From: Candidatus Hodarchaeota archaeon
GTDB lineage: Archaea; Asgardarchaeota; Heimdallarchaeia; Hodarchaeales; Hodarchaeaceae
Length of the DNA stretch: 60,841 nt
NCBI GenBank assembly: GCA_016839785.1
Contig: JAEOTQ010000155.1
Coordinates: 1 to 60,841 of the forward strand
Direction: 5' to 3'
The notes beneath the pieces are model-generated. The model worked only from the letters and a program-made list of their open reading frames with translations. It ran no database searches and was not told the origin of the DNA. Positions within the stretch are counted from its first letter, which is position 1; each line of letters opens with the position of its first letter. Positions 18,312 to 28,542 of this stretch are shown in pieces. The translations under genes were made by a program, and so were the position numbers.

Positions 18312-19686
18312 AATCCTTATATCCAATTTTGAAGATAGAAAATCCTTCAGTTTCATTGATATGCGGAAATAACCGCTGTGCAAGAGGAAATTTAGGACTT
18401 GGGGTTCCAATGTACAATTTTTGTTCTTTCAATTCAAATTGTGGACTTGTAATTAGGAACTGTTCAATTACATCTTCATTTTCCATTGGTAGAAGGGAAC
18501 AGGTGGAATAGATGATGTATGACGATTGGTTTTTTGTCAACATTGTTGAAACGTTTTGTAGAAGCGCGAATTGTAGTTTTCTTAACCATTTAACTTGATG
18601 TCGATCTATTCGCCATTTTGCATCTGGACGAGAAGAAAATGTACCAGATCCTGAACATGGTGCATCAAGAAGAATCTTATCAAAGGTAGTCCGAAAAGAT
18701 CTGTCCAATCTCATATCAAATAATATTGGATGAATGCTCTTCAAATTATATACACAAATTTTTCTTACTAATTCTTGCATTCTTCGTTTATGATTATCTG
18801 TGGCAACAATAAATCCTGAATCACCTTGTAGTGTAGCTAAATGAGTTGTTTTTCCTCCTGGAGCTGCACACGCATCAAGAATTTTTTCACCTTCTTTTGG
18901 GTCAAGAATGTGAGATATCAAGGAGGAGCCTTTAGTTTGCATATAATATAAGTCGTCTTTAAAGGATGGTAATCGTGGAATAGGCATATCCGTGGAGATA
19001 ACTTTTATGACATCATCCATAATGGGATCTGGCTCAATAGAAACTCCCTCCTTGGATAATTGGGAAATTATTATGTTTTTCTCAAATTTCAATAGATTCA
19101 ATCTGAGATACACTGGTAATGTTAGATTATTTGTAGCTAAAATATCTTTAGTCAATTCTAAACCATAAAAAGATTGCAAATCTCTAACTAGCCAAGTTGG
19201 ATGGGCGAACTGTACACCAACTTTCTCCTCATTATCTTTGATTTGCTCAAGAAGAACCTCAAGGCTCCACTCATTCAGATATTCGGTTAAATTAGAGAAA
19301 ATAGCCGTTGAAAATTGGAAATCAAGTGATTTTAATATTTCTATACAGGCCAGAGTCCAGAAATGATCTTGTTGGCTTTCTGGAGCTAGAACAAATAAAT
19401 AGATTATAACTCTCAGGGTATTTCTCACGTTTTCTGGAATTTTTTGCCCAAACTGATTCCGAATCTGCTGATGGATAATTCTGTTACCAATATTTTGGTA
19501 TCGTACGGTTTCAAAAACTAATGCATGCACTTGAGAGTATGAGTGTCTGTTCTCATCATTTGAGAAATGTGAGTATTCTTTCATTGCATTTCTTAGTGAA
19601 ATCTGATTCATTTCATAAAACGAAATAATTTTTGAAGCGACCTGAATATTGTTGATGTACTGTTCCAGATTCTCCTCAATTGACAA
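18304..19686 (-). CDS. NSUN/RsmB-family RNA cytosine-C5 methyltransferase
   Basis: A 460-residue protein with an N-terminal helical NusB-like region (residues ~1-170) and a C-terminal methyltransferase. The SAM-binding DACAAPGGKTTHLA, DAPCSGSGTFSSRPDAKWR and the catalytic YSTCSLLPMENE are all present; both conserved Cys residues of m5C methylases (TC and PC) are intact. The target could be tRNA or rRNA. It is last in a four-gene translation-related run (aIF2-beta, DUF424, Nmd3, this gene). The start is TTG. Confidence 0.88.
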   Translation of the reverse strand: MSIEENLEQYINNIQVASKIISFYEMNQISLRNAMKEYSHFSNDENRHSYSQVHALVFETVRYQNIGNRIIHQQIRNQFGQKIPENVRNTLRVIIYLFVLAPESQQDHFWTLACIEILKSLDFQFSTAIFSNLTEYLNEWSLEVLLEQIKDNEEKVGVQFAHPTWLVRDLQSFYGLELTKDILATNNLTLPVYLRLNLLKFEKNIIISQLSKEGVSIEPDPIMDDVIKVISTDMPIPRLPSFKDDLYYMQTKGSSLISHILDPKEGEKILDACAAPGGKTTHLATLQGDSGFIVATDNHKRRMQELVRKICVYNLKSIHPILFDMRLDRSFRTTFDKILLDAPCSGSGTFSSRPDAKWRIDRHQVKWLRKLQFALLQNVSTMLTKNQSSYIIYSTCSLLPMENEDVIEQFLITSPQFELKEQKLYIGTPSPKFPLAQRLFPHINETEGFSIFKIGYKDFS

Positions 19687-19708
19687 TTAATGAATCCAAC
19701 CCTCTTTT

Positions 19709-20803
19709 TTATTCGGATTGATCTTTCAGTATAATTTTACCTTCATAAATTATTCCCCAAAAGATGTCTCCTTCTGAGAACACTTTGAGCTCTGTTGAAT
19801 CGACAAATTGGTTATCATAGTTAGATAAGTTCATAATTTCTACCAGATTCTCCGCGGCTTCAAAATGAATGATTTGATATTCCTCAAAATTCATTTCAAG
19901 GGGTTGTGGATTCAGTTCTTCAAATGTTTTAATGGAGATTCTCCTCAAAGATTTATTCATGACATCAAAACAAGCTATTTTGAAATTTGAATATCCTTCT
20001 ACTCTAAATACCTGTTTATCGATGATAATGTAATCTCCTATCCGAAATTTGGGTAAAGCAATTAGCACTACCTGTTTTCTTGGATACTCTTTAGATTTAG
20101 ATTTGTCAAAACCAGCAAATTCAGTAGTAATTTGGATTAGACCCCCTTTATCTCGAGCAAAAATTCTCCCAACAGAGTGAGCAGCTGATTTTGACCGAAA
20201 AAGAGCATCAAGACCATTTTTAATTTGTATTAACCTAAAAAGTGGATTTTTTCCATCTGAAAGGGGGTAATCTTTGCTAATATTATCTATTTCAGTTCCC
20301 CAGTTATCAAGTTCTTCTGATGGAATTTCATATTGAGATCTTATCTGTATTTTTGAGGTATATAAACCACTTGATCGTGTTTGACAATCAGAGCAATCTC
20401 CCCAATTTATATTAATTGAAAACTCTTCTTGAATGTTTAACAATGGAACAAAAGGATCTGGACTTGCTGAAATAGCAACTATCCCAATTACAGACCTTAA
20501 TTCATCATCTTCATTAAATTCTTGTTGAGTTTGGGTAATCTCGATTTTATTAGGACGATAATGGAATTTCCATTCTTGGCTAATGAAATTCGATAGTTTA
20601 GGATATATTTCTGCGGAATTCAAATCATTGATAAAAAATTTTGACCAATGGCCTTTGAATGCTAGTAAACCACATGATAAACATATGACTAGGTCCAAAT
20701 CCTTCTTTTCTTTCAAGATTGGATTGGATTCCAAATAACACGTTTGACACAAATGCTGGAAAAATTCTTCATTTGCCCCACAAGCAATACAAGGTGGAGA
20801 CAT
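19709..20803 (-). CDS. nmd3: Nmd3 family protein
   Basis: About 364 residues. The N terminus has the Nmd3 zinc cysteines (CIACG, CQTCY, CLSCG) and a further CSDC pair near residue 135. In eukaryotes Nmd3 is the 60S nuclear export adaptor; the archaeal form lacks the export tail and is presumed to act in large-subunit maturation. The position just after aIF2-beta and DUF424 fits. The start is uncertain between ATG 20803, with GTGAT upstream, and ATG 20809 or GTG 20812. Confidence 0.85.
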   Translation of the reverse strand: MSPPCIACGANEEFFQHLCQTCYLESNPILKEKKDLDLVICLSCGLLAFKGHWSKFFINDLNSAEIYPKLSNFISQEWKFHYRPNKIEITQTQQEFNEDDELRSVIGIVAISASPDPFVPLLNIQEEFSININWGDCSDCQTRSSGLYTSKIQIRSQYEIPSEELDNWGTEIDNISKDYPLSDGKNPLFRLIQIKNGLDALFRSKSAAHSVGRIFARDKGGLIQITTEFAGFDKSKSKEYPRKQVVLIALPKFRIGDYIIIDKQVFRVEGYSNFKIACFDVMNKSLRRISIKTFEELNPQPLEMNFEEYQIIHFEAAENLVEIMNLSNYDNQFVDSTELKVFSEGDIFWGIIYEGKIILKDQSE

Positions 20804-20820
20804 TAACATCACTGAAAATA

Positions 20821-21183
20821 TTATATTGGGGGTATGGAAAATATGATTAAATGTGGAATTTTCATACCATCATCGGTTTTAAACCAAATTACCGCATCTT
20901 CATTAATTATATTCTTTTTAATCCCTAGATCGAGAACTGATCCCAAAGCATTAACGTTCACATATTTTCTCATTAAATCCAAAGCATCTGATCTTGATAT
21001 GTAGGTGCCTTTATAAAAACCGAGGGGAACCTTCATTCTAGTAGTACTATTAGCAAGCTCTTTTCCTAAAATAGCTTCGTCACAAATAGCAAGAATTTCA
21101 GTATTGTCCCTACGGTGAATTTTAAAAAGCACACGCTCAGAACGATGATTACTTGACTGCTCCACGGGCACCACAAGCTTCAC
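20821..21183 (-). CDS. DUF424 family protein
   Basis: Up to 120 residues, of uncharacterised archaeal family DUF424, which commonly neighbours aIF2-beta. The family core is VLFKIHRRDNTEILAICDEA, then ILGKELA, and YISRSDALDLMRKYVNVNALG. The reading frame can start at several GTG codons inside the end of aIF2-beta, from 21183 down to 21132; the GTG at 21132 would give a protein starting at the conserved core. The overlap with aIF2-beta implies translational coupling. Function is unknown; a role in translation or ribosome biogenesis is inferred from context only. Confidence 0.78.
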   Translation of the reverse strand: MKLVVPVEQSSNHRSERVLFKIHRRDNTEILAICDEAILGKELANSTTRMKVPLGFYKGTYISRSDALDLMRKYVNVNALGSVLDLGIKKNIINEDAVIWFKTDDGMKIPHLIIFSIPPI

Positions 21184-21571
21184 AAACTTTGATCAGGATT
21201 CTTCCTTCTCTAACGAGTTTTGTGTCGGGTTTTCCACACTCTTCACACAAAACAAATTCTTTAACGTACGCAGATAACTCGCGATTAACCATTGTTCTCG
21301 AAAATTTACCTTGCAGATATAAACGGCCTCGTTCCTCGGTTGCTGAGGTTGCGAATTCACCTGCTAAATGTTTTGATAGGTGGTCAGCATCATTTTCCCG
21401 ATTTAATACTTTAAGAATTCGATTCCAATCAGTAATCCAGGTTCTATTTCCTTCTTGGAAGATATCACCTTGTGGAATCTCAAAACGAGACTTTTCAAAC
21501 ACGTGAGCTGGAAGATTTTCTCGTGCACGTTTTAAATTTGCAAGATAGTCTTTTTCGGATGTCAAGATCAA
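21149..21571 (-). CDS. eif2b: Translation initiation factor aIF2 subunit beta
   Basis: A 140-residue protein with the aIF2-beta/eIF5 core domain and a C-terminal C4 zinc ribbon (CEECGKPDT, then VCEACGARG). Conserved pieces include RFEIPQGDI, NRENDADHLSKHLAGEF and LYLQGKFSR. It is part of the initiator-tRNA-carrying ternary complex. The TTG start has AAGGA just upstream. First gene of the minus-strand translation cluster. Confidence 0.93.
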   Translation of the reverse strand: MILTSEKDYLANLKRARENLPAHVFEKSRFEIPQGDIFQEGNRTWITDWNRILKVLNRENDADHLSKHLAGEFATSATEERGRLYLQGKFSRTMVNRELSAYVKEFVLCEECGKPDTKLVREGRILIKVCEACGARGAVK

Positions 21572-21944
21572 TACTTTCCTTGAAATAGCTAAATTTTCGT
21601 TTTTGTATCAAGAATTTGTCACTGGAAATAGGATCATTCAATTAAAAGATCATTCTAGTAATGGTTTTTCTCCTATTCCTTCAATGAAGATATCTTTCGG
21701 GATGAGTATTTTTTTGTTATTATTTAATAATTTTATTTTCTTAGATTGATGAAAAATCCAGATTTAGAATGTAGAATTATCAAGAAAAAACGAATTTTTT
21801 GATGAATTATAAATTCTAATATGGATATTCTAAATTTACAGGAAATCTTGCTGAATTTACAATTAATCATCTCCATACAAGCCTGAAGTGAACATAAAAA
21901 GTCAGAGGCATTTCCCCCTTTCTTATCTCTAAGCAGTAAGAGAA
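21572..21944. other. Intergenic region upstream of aIF2-beta and the permuted GTPase
   Basis: Divergent promoter region of about 370 very AT-rich bases. I see a direct repeat GATCATTC near 21630 and 21648, and two TTGATGAA copies about 50 bases apart, but no ORF, tRNA or convincing box C/D RNA. Confidence 0.4.
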
Positions 21945-22739
21945 ATGAGTCTTAGATTCATGAGACGTAGAAAAGAAAATCGCTGGGTGTTCGAGCTAAT
22001 TAAGACCAGTGATGTAATTTTAGAAGTTGTAGATGGTAGATTTCCTCATCTAACTAGAGTATCTTCAATTGAAAGACAGATATCGGATTTAGGGATATCC
22101 TTAATAATCGTACTCAATAAATGTGATCTTGTTCCAAGAAATATATGTGAATATAATAAACAAATTCTAAATAGAGAATTTCCCACTGTGTACATTTCTG
22201 CTCAAAATAGGTTAGGAACCAAAAAGCTAAGACAACAAATTTCACGCTTATCTCCAAAGAGAGAAACGGTAATATCTTTAGTAGGCATTCCAAATACAGG
22301 AAAAAGTAGTTTATTAAACATTTTGAGAGGTAAACATGTTGCTCCTACAGGTCAAAGACCTGGAGTAACACGTTATAAACAAATAGTTCGGATTTCTAAC
22401 AGAATATTGATTTATGATTCTCCAGGAGTTGTTCCTTTCGATCATCCTGATATAAATCTTCAAGCATTTCTAGGAGCGTATGAAATAGGGAAATTACCTG
22501 ATCCGATTGACAGTGTTTATTTTTTTCTTGATCGAATAAGACAGAACTACTTTGAAGGGTTTAGTGAGAAGTTTGATCTTCCGTCATCAGAGCTAAGTAA
22601 TCCAGATATTATTGACCTAATTGCCAAAAAGCGCGGACTCGTGCTAAGAGGCGGTAAATTGAATCATGTAGAGGCTGCTAAGGTCATTATGAGAGAGTTT
22701 GCGGCAGGAAAGATTCCTTATTGGGAAAAAATTCCTTGA
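21945..22739 (+). CDS. Circularly permuted GTPase (YlqF/YawG-type)
   Basis: A 264-residue GTPase with permuted motif order. G4 (NKCDLV) comes first, then G5-like YISAQNR, then G1 (GIPNTGKSSLLN), G2 (GVTRYKQ) and G3 (DSPGV). This order defines the YlqF/Lsg1/Nog2 class, whose members assemble the large ribosomal subunit. Archaeal members are of this short size. It stands alone between the aIF2-beta cluster and GlyRS. Confidence 0.88.
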   Translation: MSLRFMRRRKENRWVFELIKTSDVILEVVDGRFPHLTRVSSIERQISDLGISLIIVLNKCDLVPRNICEYNKQILNREFPTVYISAQNRLGTKKLRQQISRLSPKRETVISLVGIPNTGKSSLLNILRGKHVAPTGQRPGVTRYKQIVRISNRILIYDSPGVVPFDHPDINLQAFLGAYEIGKLPDPIDSVYFFLDRIRQNYFEGFSEKFDLPSSELSNPDIIDLIAKKRGLVLRGGKLNHVEAAKVIMREFAAGKIPYWEKIP

Positions 22740-22973
22740 AGGGTCTGGAATAATCATTTTGAACCTTTTGAATATCTTTTGATGCAAACCGATTATTTAG
22801 TTTAGCAGAAGATATTTTTATATTACTGAAGGAAATTGCTTCTTAAGTAGTGTAATATGCTGATTCCGCCTTAACACGAACTTATACTCGTAGTAGAAGT
22901 ATTCAAAGTAATAATTCATGATAAATCCTCTTTGAATCATTATCCTGTAAATGAAGTAAATTTGGTGCAAATA

Positions 22974-24533
22974 ATGGAAGTAGATAAAGATTTAAAACAG
23001 TTTTTAAAGAAAATAATGGCTTTTGCGAACAAAACTGGAATTGCTTATCGTACAGGTAACATCTACGGAGGATTGGCTGGATTTTGGGATTTTGGGCCAA
23101 TTGGTGTGGAGATCAAGAATAGAATTAAGGACGCATGGTGGAATGAGTTTGTTAGAAATCGTGACGATATTGTCGGATATGAAGGTGCGATAATTACTCA
23201 TCCCAAAGTGTGGGAAGCATCTGGTCATCTTTCGAGTTTCACTGATCCATTGATATTTTGCGAAGGAAAATGCAAGAAAAAACACAGACTCGATCATTTA
23301 TTAGAAGATCAATTGAAAATCCAGACTGAACACTTGAATCTAGAAGAAATGGGAGAACTCGTTTCAAAAGAAGGACTAGTTTGTCCAGAATGTGGGGGTA
23401 ATCTGGGAAAACCTATAACCTTTAATTTAATGTTTAATACACAGGTGGGGCCTGTTAAAGATTCGGCTTCTGTCGCATATCTTCGACCAGAAAATGCACA
23501 GCTAATTTTTTCGGGTTTTAGGAACGTAATTGATTCAACACGAGTAAAAATGCCATTTGGTATAGCTCAATCAGGAATAGTATTCCGAAATGAAATTTCT
23601 CCTAGAAATTTTTTATTTAGGGTGCGTGAATATGAATTAATGGAGTTCGAATATTTCACAGATCCCCAAAAGACCAATGATTGCCCTTTGTTTCACGAGG
23701 TCGCTGGGACCAAAATCAACGTATTTTCGAGAAAAGAACAAATAGAGCAAACTTCTGAGGAATATCTCTCAATGAGTATTCAAGAAGCTTGGGAGAATGA
23801 ATTTTTCAAAAATAAATGGCAGGCGTACTGGTTAGCTACTTTTAACAATTGGTTTACCGACAAAATGGGTATTAATGGAAAAAAATTGCGATTCAGACAG
23901 CACTTGGAATCAGAGTTAAGTCATTACGCGCTAGATACCTGGGATATTGAATACCATTATAAATTTGGCTGGAAAGAACTAATGGGATGTGCAAATAGAA
24001 CTCAGTATGATTTAAAGCAGCATCAAAAATATTCTAAAGCAAAACTTCATTTTAATGAGACTGACGAAACGGGGGTTAAGCGATACATTCCATACGTTGT
24101 TGCAGAACCTTCTGTTGGCCTTGGACGAATTTTATTGACTGTCATAGCTGATGGATATCAAGAGGAAACCGTAAAAGATCGAAAACGGGTAGTCTTGAAA
24201 ATTCATCCAAATCTAGCTCCATATGATGTAGCAGTATTTCCTTTGCAGAAAAAGCCCCAAATTCTAGCAAAAGCTCAAGAAATATTCAAATTTTTAAGAG
24301 CAAATGGATTAACTGTTAATTTTGATGAAAATGGGTCAATTGGTAAAAGGTATCGTAGACATGATGAGATTGGGACTCCATTCTGCGTTACTGTTGATTT
24401 TGAAACACTTGAGGATGAAAATATTACCATCCGGAACAGAGACAGTATGGAACAGACGAGAGTCCATATCGAGATGCTAATTGAAGAGCTAAAGAAATTA
24501 GGTAATAATTATTTAGCAGCAAAAATGATTTAA
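22974..24533 (+). CDS. glyS: Glycyl-tRNA synthetase (archaeal/eukaryotic type)
   Basis: A 519-residue class II synthetase of the alpha2 type. It begins with the GlyRS motif YRTGNIYGGLAGFWDFGPIG. Motif 2 is FRNEISPRNFLFRVREYELMEFEYF and motif 3 is VGLGRILL; the C-terminal anticodon domain contains KIHPNLAPYDVAVFPL. A CPECGG motif near residue 140 sits with an upstream CEGKCKK and may bind zinc. An upstream TTG at 22932 would add 14 residues; the ATG is preferred. The V/A-ATPase subunit B gene follows 47 bases later. Confidence 0.95.
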   Translation: MEVDKDLKQFLKKIMAFANKTGIAYRTGNIYGGLAGFWDFGPIGVEIKNRIKDAWWNEFVRNRDDIVGYEGAIITHPKVWEASGHLSSFTDPLIFCEGKCKKKHRLDHLLEDQLKIQTEHLNLEEMGELVSKEGLVCPECGGNLGKPITFNLMFNTQVGPVKDSASVAYLRPENAQLIFSGFRNVIDSTRVKMPFGIAQSGIVFRNEISPRNFLFRVREYELMEFEYFTDPQKTNDCPLFHEVAGTKINVFSRKEQIEQTSEEYLSMSIQEAWENEFFKNKWQAYWLATFNNWFTDKMGINGKKLRFRQHLESELSHYALDTWDIEYHYKFGWKELMGCANRTQYDLKQHQKYSKAKLHFNETDETGVKRYIPYVVAEPSVGLGRILLTVIADGYQEETVKDRKRVVLKIHPNLAPYDVAVFPLQKKPQILAKAQEIFKFLRANGLTVNFDENGSIGKRYRRHDEIGTPFCVTVDFETLEDENITIRNRDSMEQTRVHIEMLIEELKKLGNNYLAAKMI

Positions 24534-24580
24534 TCAACTACAATTTCAGCTGATAAGAAAAGAAACGGTGTGTATAGATT

Positions 24581-26011
24581 ATGATTGAAGAATCTCCCTC
24601 CTCGGTCGTCACTTATTCTACAGTATCTTCGATAGCAGGTCCTTTATTATTCGTTAAGAACATTAAAGGAGTTGCCTATGGTGAGATAGTGCAAGTTATA
24701 ACTCCAGATGGAGAAAAAAGAGTTGGTCAAGTTCTTGAAGTCGCAGAAGACATCGCAGTCGTACAGGTTTTTGAAGGAACCCAAGGTCTCGATACTCGAA
24801 AAACTTCGGTCAGGTTTTTAGGCGAAACTATTAAAATTGCAGTATCCCAAGATATGCTTGGGCGAATCTTTTCTGGGAGTGGAAAAGCTATCGATGCAGG
24901 ACCACAAATCTTCGCCGAAGAACGATTAGATATTACTGGGGCTCCCATCAATCCTTACTCCCGAGAATATCCCAGAGAATTTATCCAGACCGGAATTTCA
25001 TCCATTGATGGATTAAACACTTTAATTCGGGGGCAAAAACTACCCATCTTCTCTGGTAGTGGATTACCTCATAATAATATCGCTGCACAGATTGCACGCC
25101 AATCGAAAGTCTTGGGAAAGGAAGAAGAGTTCGCTGTTATTTTTGCAGCAATGGGAATCACTACTGAAGAAGCAAGATTCTTTAGAGAAGATTTTGAGAA
25201 GACTGGTGCTCTGGAACGGGTAATTCTTTTTTTAAATCTTGCTGACTCTCCAGCAGCCGAGAGATTGATTACACCGCGTATTGCCCTATCAGTAGCTGAG
25301 TATCTAGCGTTTGAATATGATTATCATTGTTTAGTTATATTGACCGATATGACAAATTATGCCGAGGCTTTACGAGAAATCTCAGCTGCTCGTGAAGAAG
25401 TACCTGGACGACGTGGATATCCAGGGTATCTGTATACAGATCTTGCAACCATTTATGAAAGAGCAGGAAGAATTAAAGGACATACAGGGACAATAACACA
25501 ACTTCCTATCCTATCTATGCCGTCTGATGATATAACGCATCCGATTCCTGATCTTTCAGGCTATATCACTGAGGGACAATTAATTGTAGATCGAGATTTG
25601 AACCGTAGAGGTATCTATCCCCCTATTGATCCAATGCCAAGTCTAAGCCGTCTAATGCGTGAAGGAATAGGGAGAGGACGAACCCACGTTTGTCATAAAT
25701 CTGTTGCAGATCAAATGTTTGCGGGTTATTCCCTTGGAAGAAATTTACGGGATTTAGTCGCAGTGGTTGGTGAGGAAAGTTTAAGCACCACTGACAAGAA
25801 ATATCTACGGTTTGCAGACCGTTTTGAAAGCGAATTTTTACGTCAAGGATACTATGAATCACGAGAAATTTTTGATACTCTGGAACTAGCTTGGAATCTA
25901 TTATCAGATCTTCCAGAAGACGAGTTAAAGCGAATTCCACCAAAATTATTACAGAAGTATCATCCTATGTATCGAACGAGTAAATTAGCTATAGATGATC
26001 CTGAACCCTAA
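24581..26011 (+). CDS. atpB: A/V-type ATP synthase subunit B
   Basis: A 476-residue non-catalytic B subunit. The P-loop position carries GSGLPHNN instead of a Walker A, as is normal for [57 protein letters not shown] and GSITQLPIL-like [12 protein letters not shown] are as in the family. The other ATPase subunits, normally in an operon with it, are absent from the window, so this copy is genomically isolated between glyS and a TPR gene. Confidence 0.95.
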   Translation: MIEESPSSVVTYSTVSSIAGPLLFVKNIKGVAYGEIVQVITPDGEKRVGQVLEVAEDIAVVQVFEGTQGLDTRKTSVRFLGETIKIAVSQDMLGRIFSGSGKAIDAGPQIFAEERLDITGAPINPYSREYPREFIQTGISSIDGLNTLIRGQKLPIFSGSGLPHNNIAAQIARQSKVLGKEEEFAVIFAAMGITTEEARFFREDFEKTGALERVILFLNLADSPAAERLITPRIALSVAEYLAFEYDYHCLVILTDMTNYAEALREISAAREEVPGRRGYPGYLYTDLATIYERAGRIKGHTGTITQLPILSMPSDDITHPIPDLSGYITEGQLIVDRDLNRRGIYPPIDPMPSLSRLMREGIGRGRTHVCHKSVADQMFAGYSLGRNLRDLVAVVGEESLSTTDKKYLRFADRFESEFLRQGYYESREIFDTLELAWNLLSDLPEDELKRIPPKLLQKYHPMYRTSKLAIDDPEP

Positions 26012-26245
26012 GTGATTGAATTAATATCTAATCCAGATATGATATTCAGTGAAATCGATCTAAATGCAAATTTTAAAAACAGAAAAAAAAGCTATTGACA
26101 TATCTTTAAGGAATATGATAATCAAGTAATCACAATGTAACATATCAACGCATCTTAAAGTAATTGAGAATTGTATTTAAATTAAAAATTGTAAGAATTA
26201 TAATGATGTAGTGTCTCGCGATTATGAAAGTAGGGTGAAGAACGA

Positions 26246-27493
26246 ATGGTTATTTGGAAGGTTCATTTTGCTTTAGGGGCTAGTCAGGAAGATGAAATTG
26301 ATCTAGCCGACGTTGAGGATCTTGTTGACTGGGATCCTGAATTTCAGGGAAATTTAATATCAAGTTTTTTCGACACAGATTATCATTGGTTACTTGCACT
26401 AAAAACAGTCGTTCGTGAAGATATTGAATTTCCATCGAAGAATTTTCTGCTAATTGTTGGCAGAAAATGGGGAGAAGATACGAAGAAAACTGTTCCTCTT
26501 GGAGTACTCTTTGAATTCTCCGAAGGAGATCTTAAACTTCGTGCTGTTGGTCCTCAGAGTGTAGCAGCTCAAGCTGGAGGGGACAACAACCTTCTTCTAG
26601 ACCTAGTGAATGAACTATTCGACTTTCCACAAAAATGGCGAAGCAAGAGCGTGATCTGTGGTATCTCAAAACAAGAATGGAGAAAAATTGCAGATATTAT
26701 TGGGGAAGAACCTTGGCGTCTACTTGATGCAGGGAGAAGAGTTCTATCTACTGATCCCCGAAAGGCAATATCAGATTTTCAAAAAGCTTATCAAATATTC
26801 ACCATTTTGGCTGATCTGAATGGCCAATTTCACGCCATGTTTGCTCAGTTAGAATTAGCTCTAGAAGCAAAGAATTATCCTCTTGCACAGGAACGGTTGG
26901 AAATTGTAAGACAATATTCTGTAGAACTAGGGGACCTGATGCTAGAAGAAAATGTCTTTTCAACTGAGGGTATCATATTATATGAACAAAATGAGTTTCA
27001 AAGCGCAGTTTCAGTCTTTGAAAATGCGTTAGAAAAGGCTAAAAAAGCTAATAATCATAAAGCTGTAGTGAATGCTTATAATAACATTGGTGAATGCTAT
27101 TACCGCTTAACCAACTATGATAGCGCTCTTAAGAACTTTGATATTGCGCGTGGTCATGCTGAAGAGCGTAACGATAAATATAATTTAGCAATTTCCCAGA
27201 TTAACATCTCAAAGGTTCTATGTCAAAACCTTAAGATGGGTGATGTCTCTAGTGATGTTCAAGCAACTCATTATTTGACTGAAGCTATTGAATTCTTTGA
27301 AAAATCAGGGGATCCCAAAAATCTAATGATCGCATACGGAACGTTTGGAGATCTCGAAGCAATAAAGGAAAATTATGATTCTGCGATGATTTATTATGAA
27401 AGAGCATCAGAAACTGCACAAGCCCTGAATGACTCAATTCTTCACGATTTCTATTATCAAAAGGCTGAGTCAATGAAGAAGAAGCTCTACTAG
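26246..27493 (+). CDS. TPR-repeat protein with a unique N-terminal domain
   Basis: A 415-residue protein. Residues ~1-160 are a globular alpha/beta domain without a recognised family (VDWDPEFQGNLIS, FLLIVGRKWGEDT). Residues ~170-410 form about six TPR units (NAYNNIGECYYRLTNYDSAL, AYGTFGDLEAIKENYDSAMI), a protein-binding scaffold. It has a GGGTGA ribosome site 8 bases before the ATG. It is convergent with the Roadblock gene and could be a partner of the small-GTPase set, but nothing in the sequence proves this. Confidence 0.7.
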   Translation: MVIWKVHFALGASQEDEIDLADVEDLVDWDPEFQGNLISSFFDTDYHWLLALKTVVREDIEFPSKNFLLIVGRKWGEDTKKTVPLGVLFEFSEGDLKLRAVGPQSVAAQAGGDNNLLLDLVNELFDFPQKWRSKSVICGISKQEWRKIADIIGEEPWRLLDAGRRVLSTDPRKAISDFQKAYQIFTILADLNGQFHAMFAQLELALEAKNYPLAQERLEIVRQYSVELGDLMLEENVFSTEGIILYEQNEFQSAVSVFENALEKAKKANNHKAVVNAYNNIGECYYRLTNYDSALKNFDIARGHAEERNDKYNLAISQINISKVLCQNLKMGDVSSDVQATHYLTEAIEFFEKSGDPKNLMIAYGTFGDLEAIKENYDSAMIYYERASETAQALNDSILHDFYYQKAESMKKKLY

Positions 27494-27569
27494 GTTTAAA
27501 TTAACGGAATTTATTTCTCATTCCCGCTTTCAGAATGATATGAATAAAACCTTTGAAAATCTTCTTGGA

Positions 27570-27974
27570 TTAGCCCAGTATCTCTCCAATTTTCTTCGCG
27601 GCTTGTTTCATATCTAGAAAGATTAATCCCAGCTTTACAGATCGGTTTGCTGAAGCAGTTAATACTGCTTTAGACCCAGTTTGAACTGAAATCAAGTAAC
27701 CGTCATTTCCTTCAACAAGAATTCGTGTCATTTCTCCTTTCCCTGTTTCCATGACAGCTCTTTCGCCTAAGCTGAGAATCGCTGCAGTCATGGCGGCTAT
27801 TCGCACATCATCCAAATCGCCAGGAAGTTTAGGAGGCCAAGAGGAAATTGGAAGTCCTTCAAGACTAACAACGCTAGCAAAGTCTATTGCTGGCAATTTA
27901 CTAACAAATGCTTCTAAGACTTCAACTATTTCTTTATGCAATTGTAGATCTGCATCACTATCGGGAATGTACAT
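27570..27974 (-). CDS. Roadblock/LC7 domain protein
   Basis: A 134-residue protein with one Roadblock domain: LEAFVSKLPAIDFASVVSLEGLPISS, then IAAMTAAILSLGERAV, ILVEGNDGYLISVQTGSKAVL and LIFLDMKQAAKKI. Roadblock proteins act as GTPase-activating or scaffold partners of MglA/Arf-like GTPases, several of which are in this window. The ATG at 27974 follows GGGTG; a GTG at 28004 would add 10 residues. Confidence 0.9.
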   Translation of the reverse strand: MYIPDSDADLQLHKEIVEVLEAFVSKLPAIDFASVVSLEGLPISSWPPKLPGDLDDVRIAAMTAAILSLGERAVMETGKGEMTRILVEGNDGYLISVQTGSKAVLTASANRSVKLGLIFLDMKQAAKKIGEILG

Positions 27975-28275
27975 TCTTACACCCTTGAAAACAAAATTCC
28001 GCACTTATCTTTGCTTAGACATGTGAATTTAAGCTTATCTCCTATAAATATATTTCTGATTCCGAGATTTTTCCGAATACGAAGCTGTACAAGAAGAATA
28101 AACCTACTAACAATATTCTTTCTACTCAAAGTAATATAAGATCCTAATATGTAGATATTACGAGGAGAAATTCCTTCTATTGTATCATAGTGAATTAGAT
28201 TACATCAAAGAGTTTGAAAGCAAAAAGATAATATTAGTTTAACAAAACGCTCCAATGTAAGAGGTTTTGAAAATC

Positions 28276-28542
28276 ATGTCCAAGATACATCAACCAAACC
28301 TACGAAATATCAGATCAGAGTCTCCAAGCCTACAAGTAGGAAAGAATGGTTTATCTGATTCCTTCCTAATCGAACTCGATAACCGATTAAAAAAAGAAGG
28401 AACCGTGAAAATAAAATTTCTCAAAAATTCTCCTTACAGTTCACGTCAAGAAGCGATTTTAGCGTTGAAAGGGGTACTGAACAGTAAATTTGAATTGATA
28501 GAGACCCGAGGCTGGACTGCAACCTTACACAAGAAAAGTTAA
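28276..28542 (+). CDS. CRM/YhbY-domain RNA-binding protein
   Basis: An 88-residue protein consisting of one YhbY/CRM domain: LQVGKNGLSDSFLIELDNRL, VKIKFLKN and the C-terminal LIETRGWTATLHKK. Such proteins bind precursor rRNA, and in plants the domain binds group II introns. The archaeal stand-alone form is often next to ribosomal genes; here it stands alone. Its end overlaps the MglA-like gene by 4 bases in convergent orientation. Confidence 0.82.
   Translation: MSKIHQPNLRNIRSESPSLQVGKNGLSDSFLIELDNRLKKEGTVKIKFLKNSPYSSRQEAILALKGVLNSKFELIETRGWTATLHKKS

Noticed and set aside
21153..21506. 117-codon ORF antisense to aIF2-beta
   Set aside because: The minus-strand frame is a clear aIF2-beta with zinc cysteines; the antisense frame has no recognisable domain.
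21740..21860. Two TTGATGAA copies and a CTGA, which suggested a box C/D small RNA
   Set aside because: The D and D' boxes are not in the right places and no terminal stem is seen; such short motifs are frequent in AT-rich DNA.
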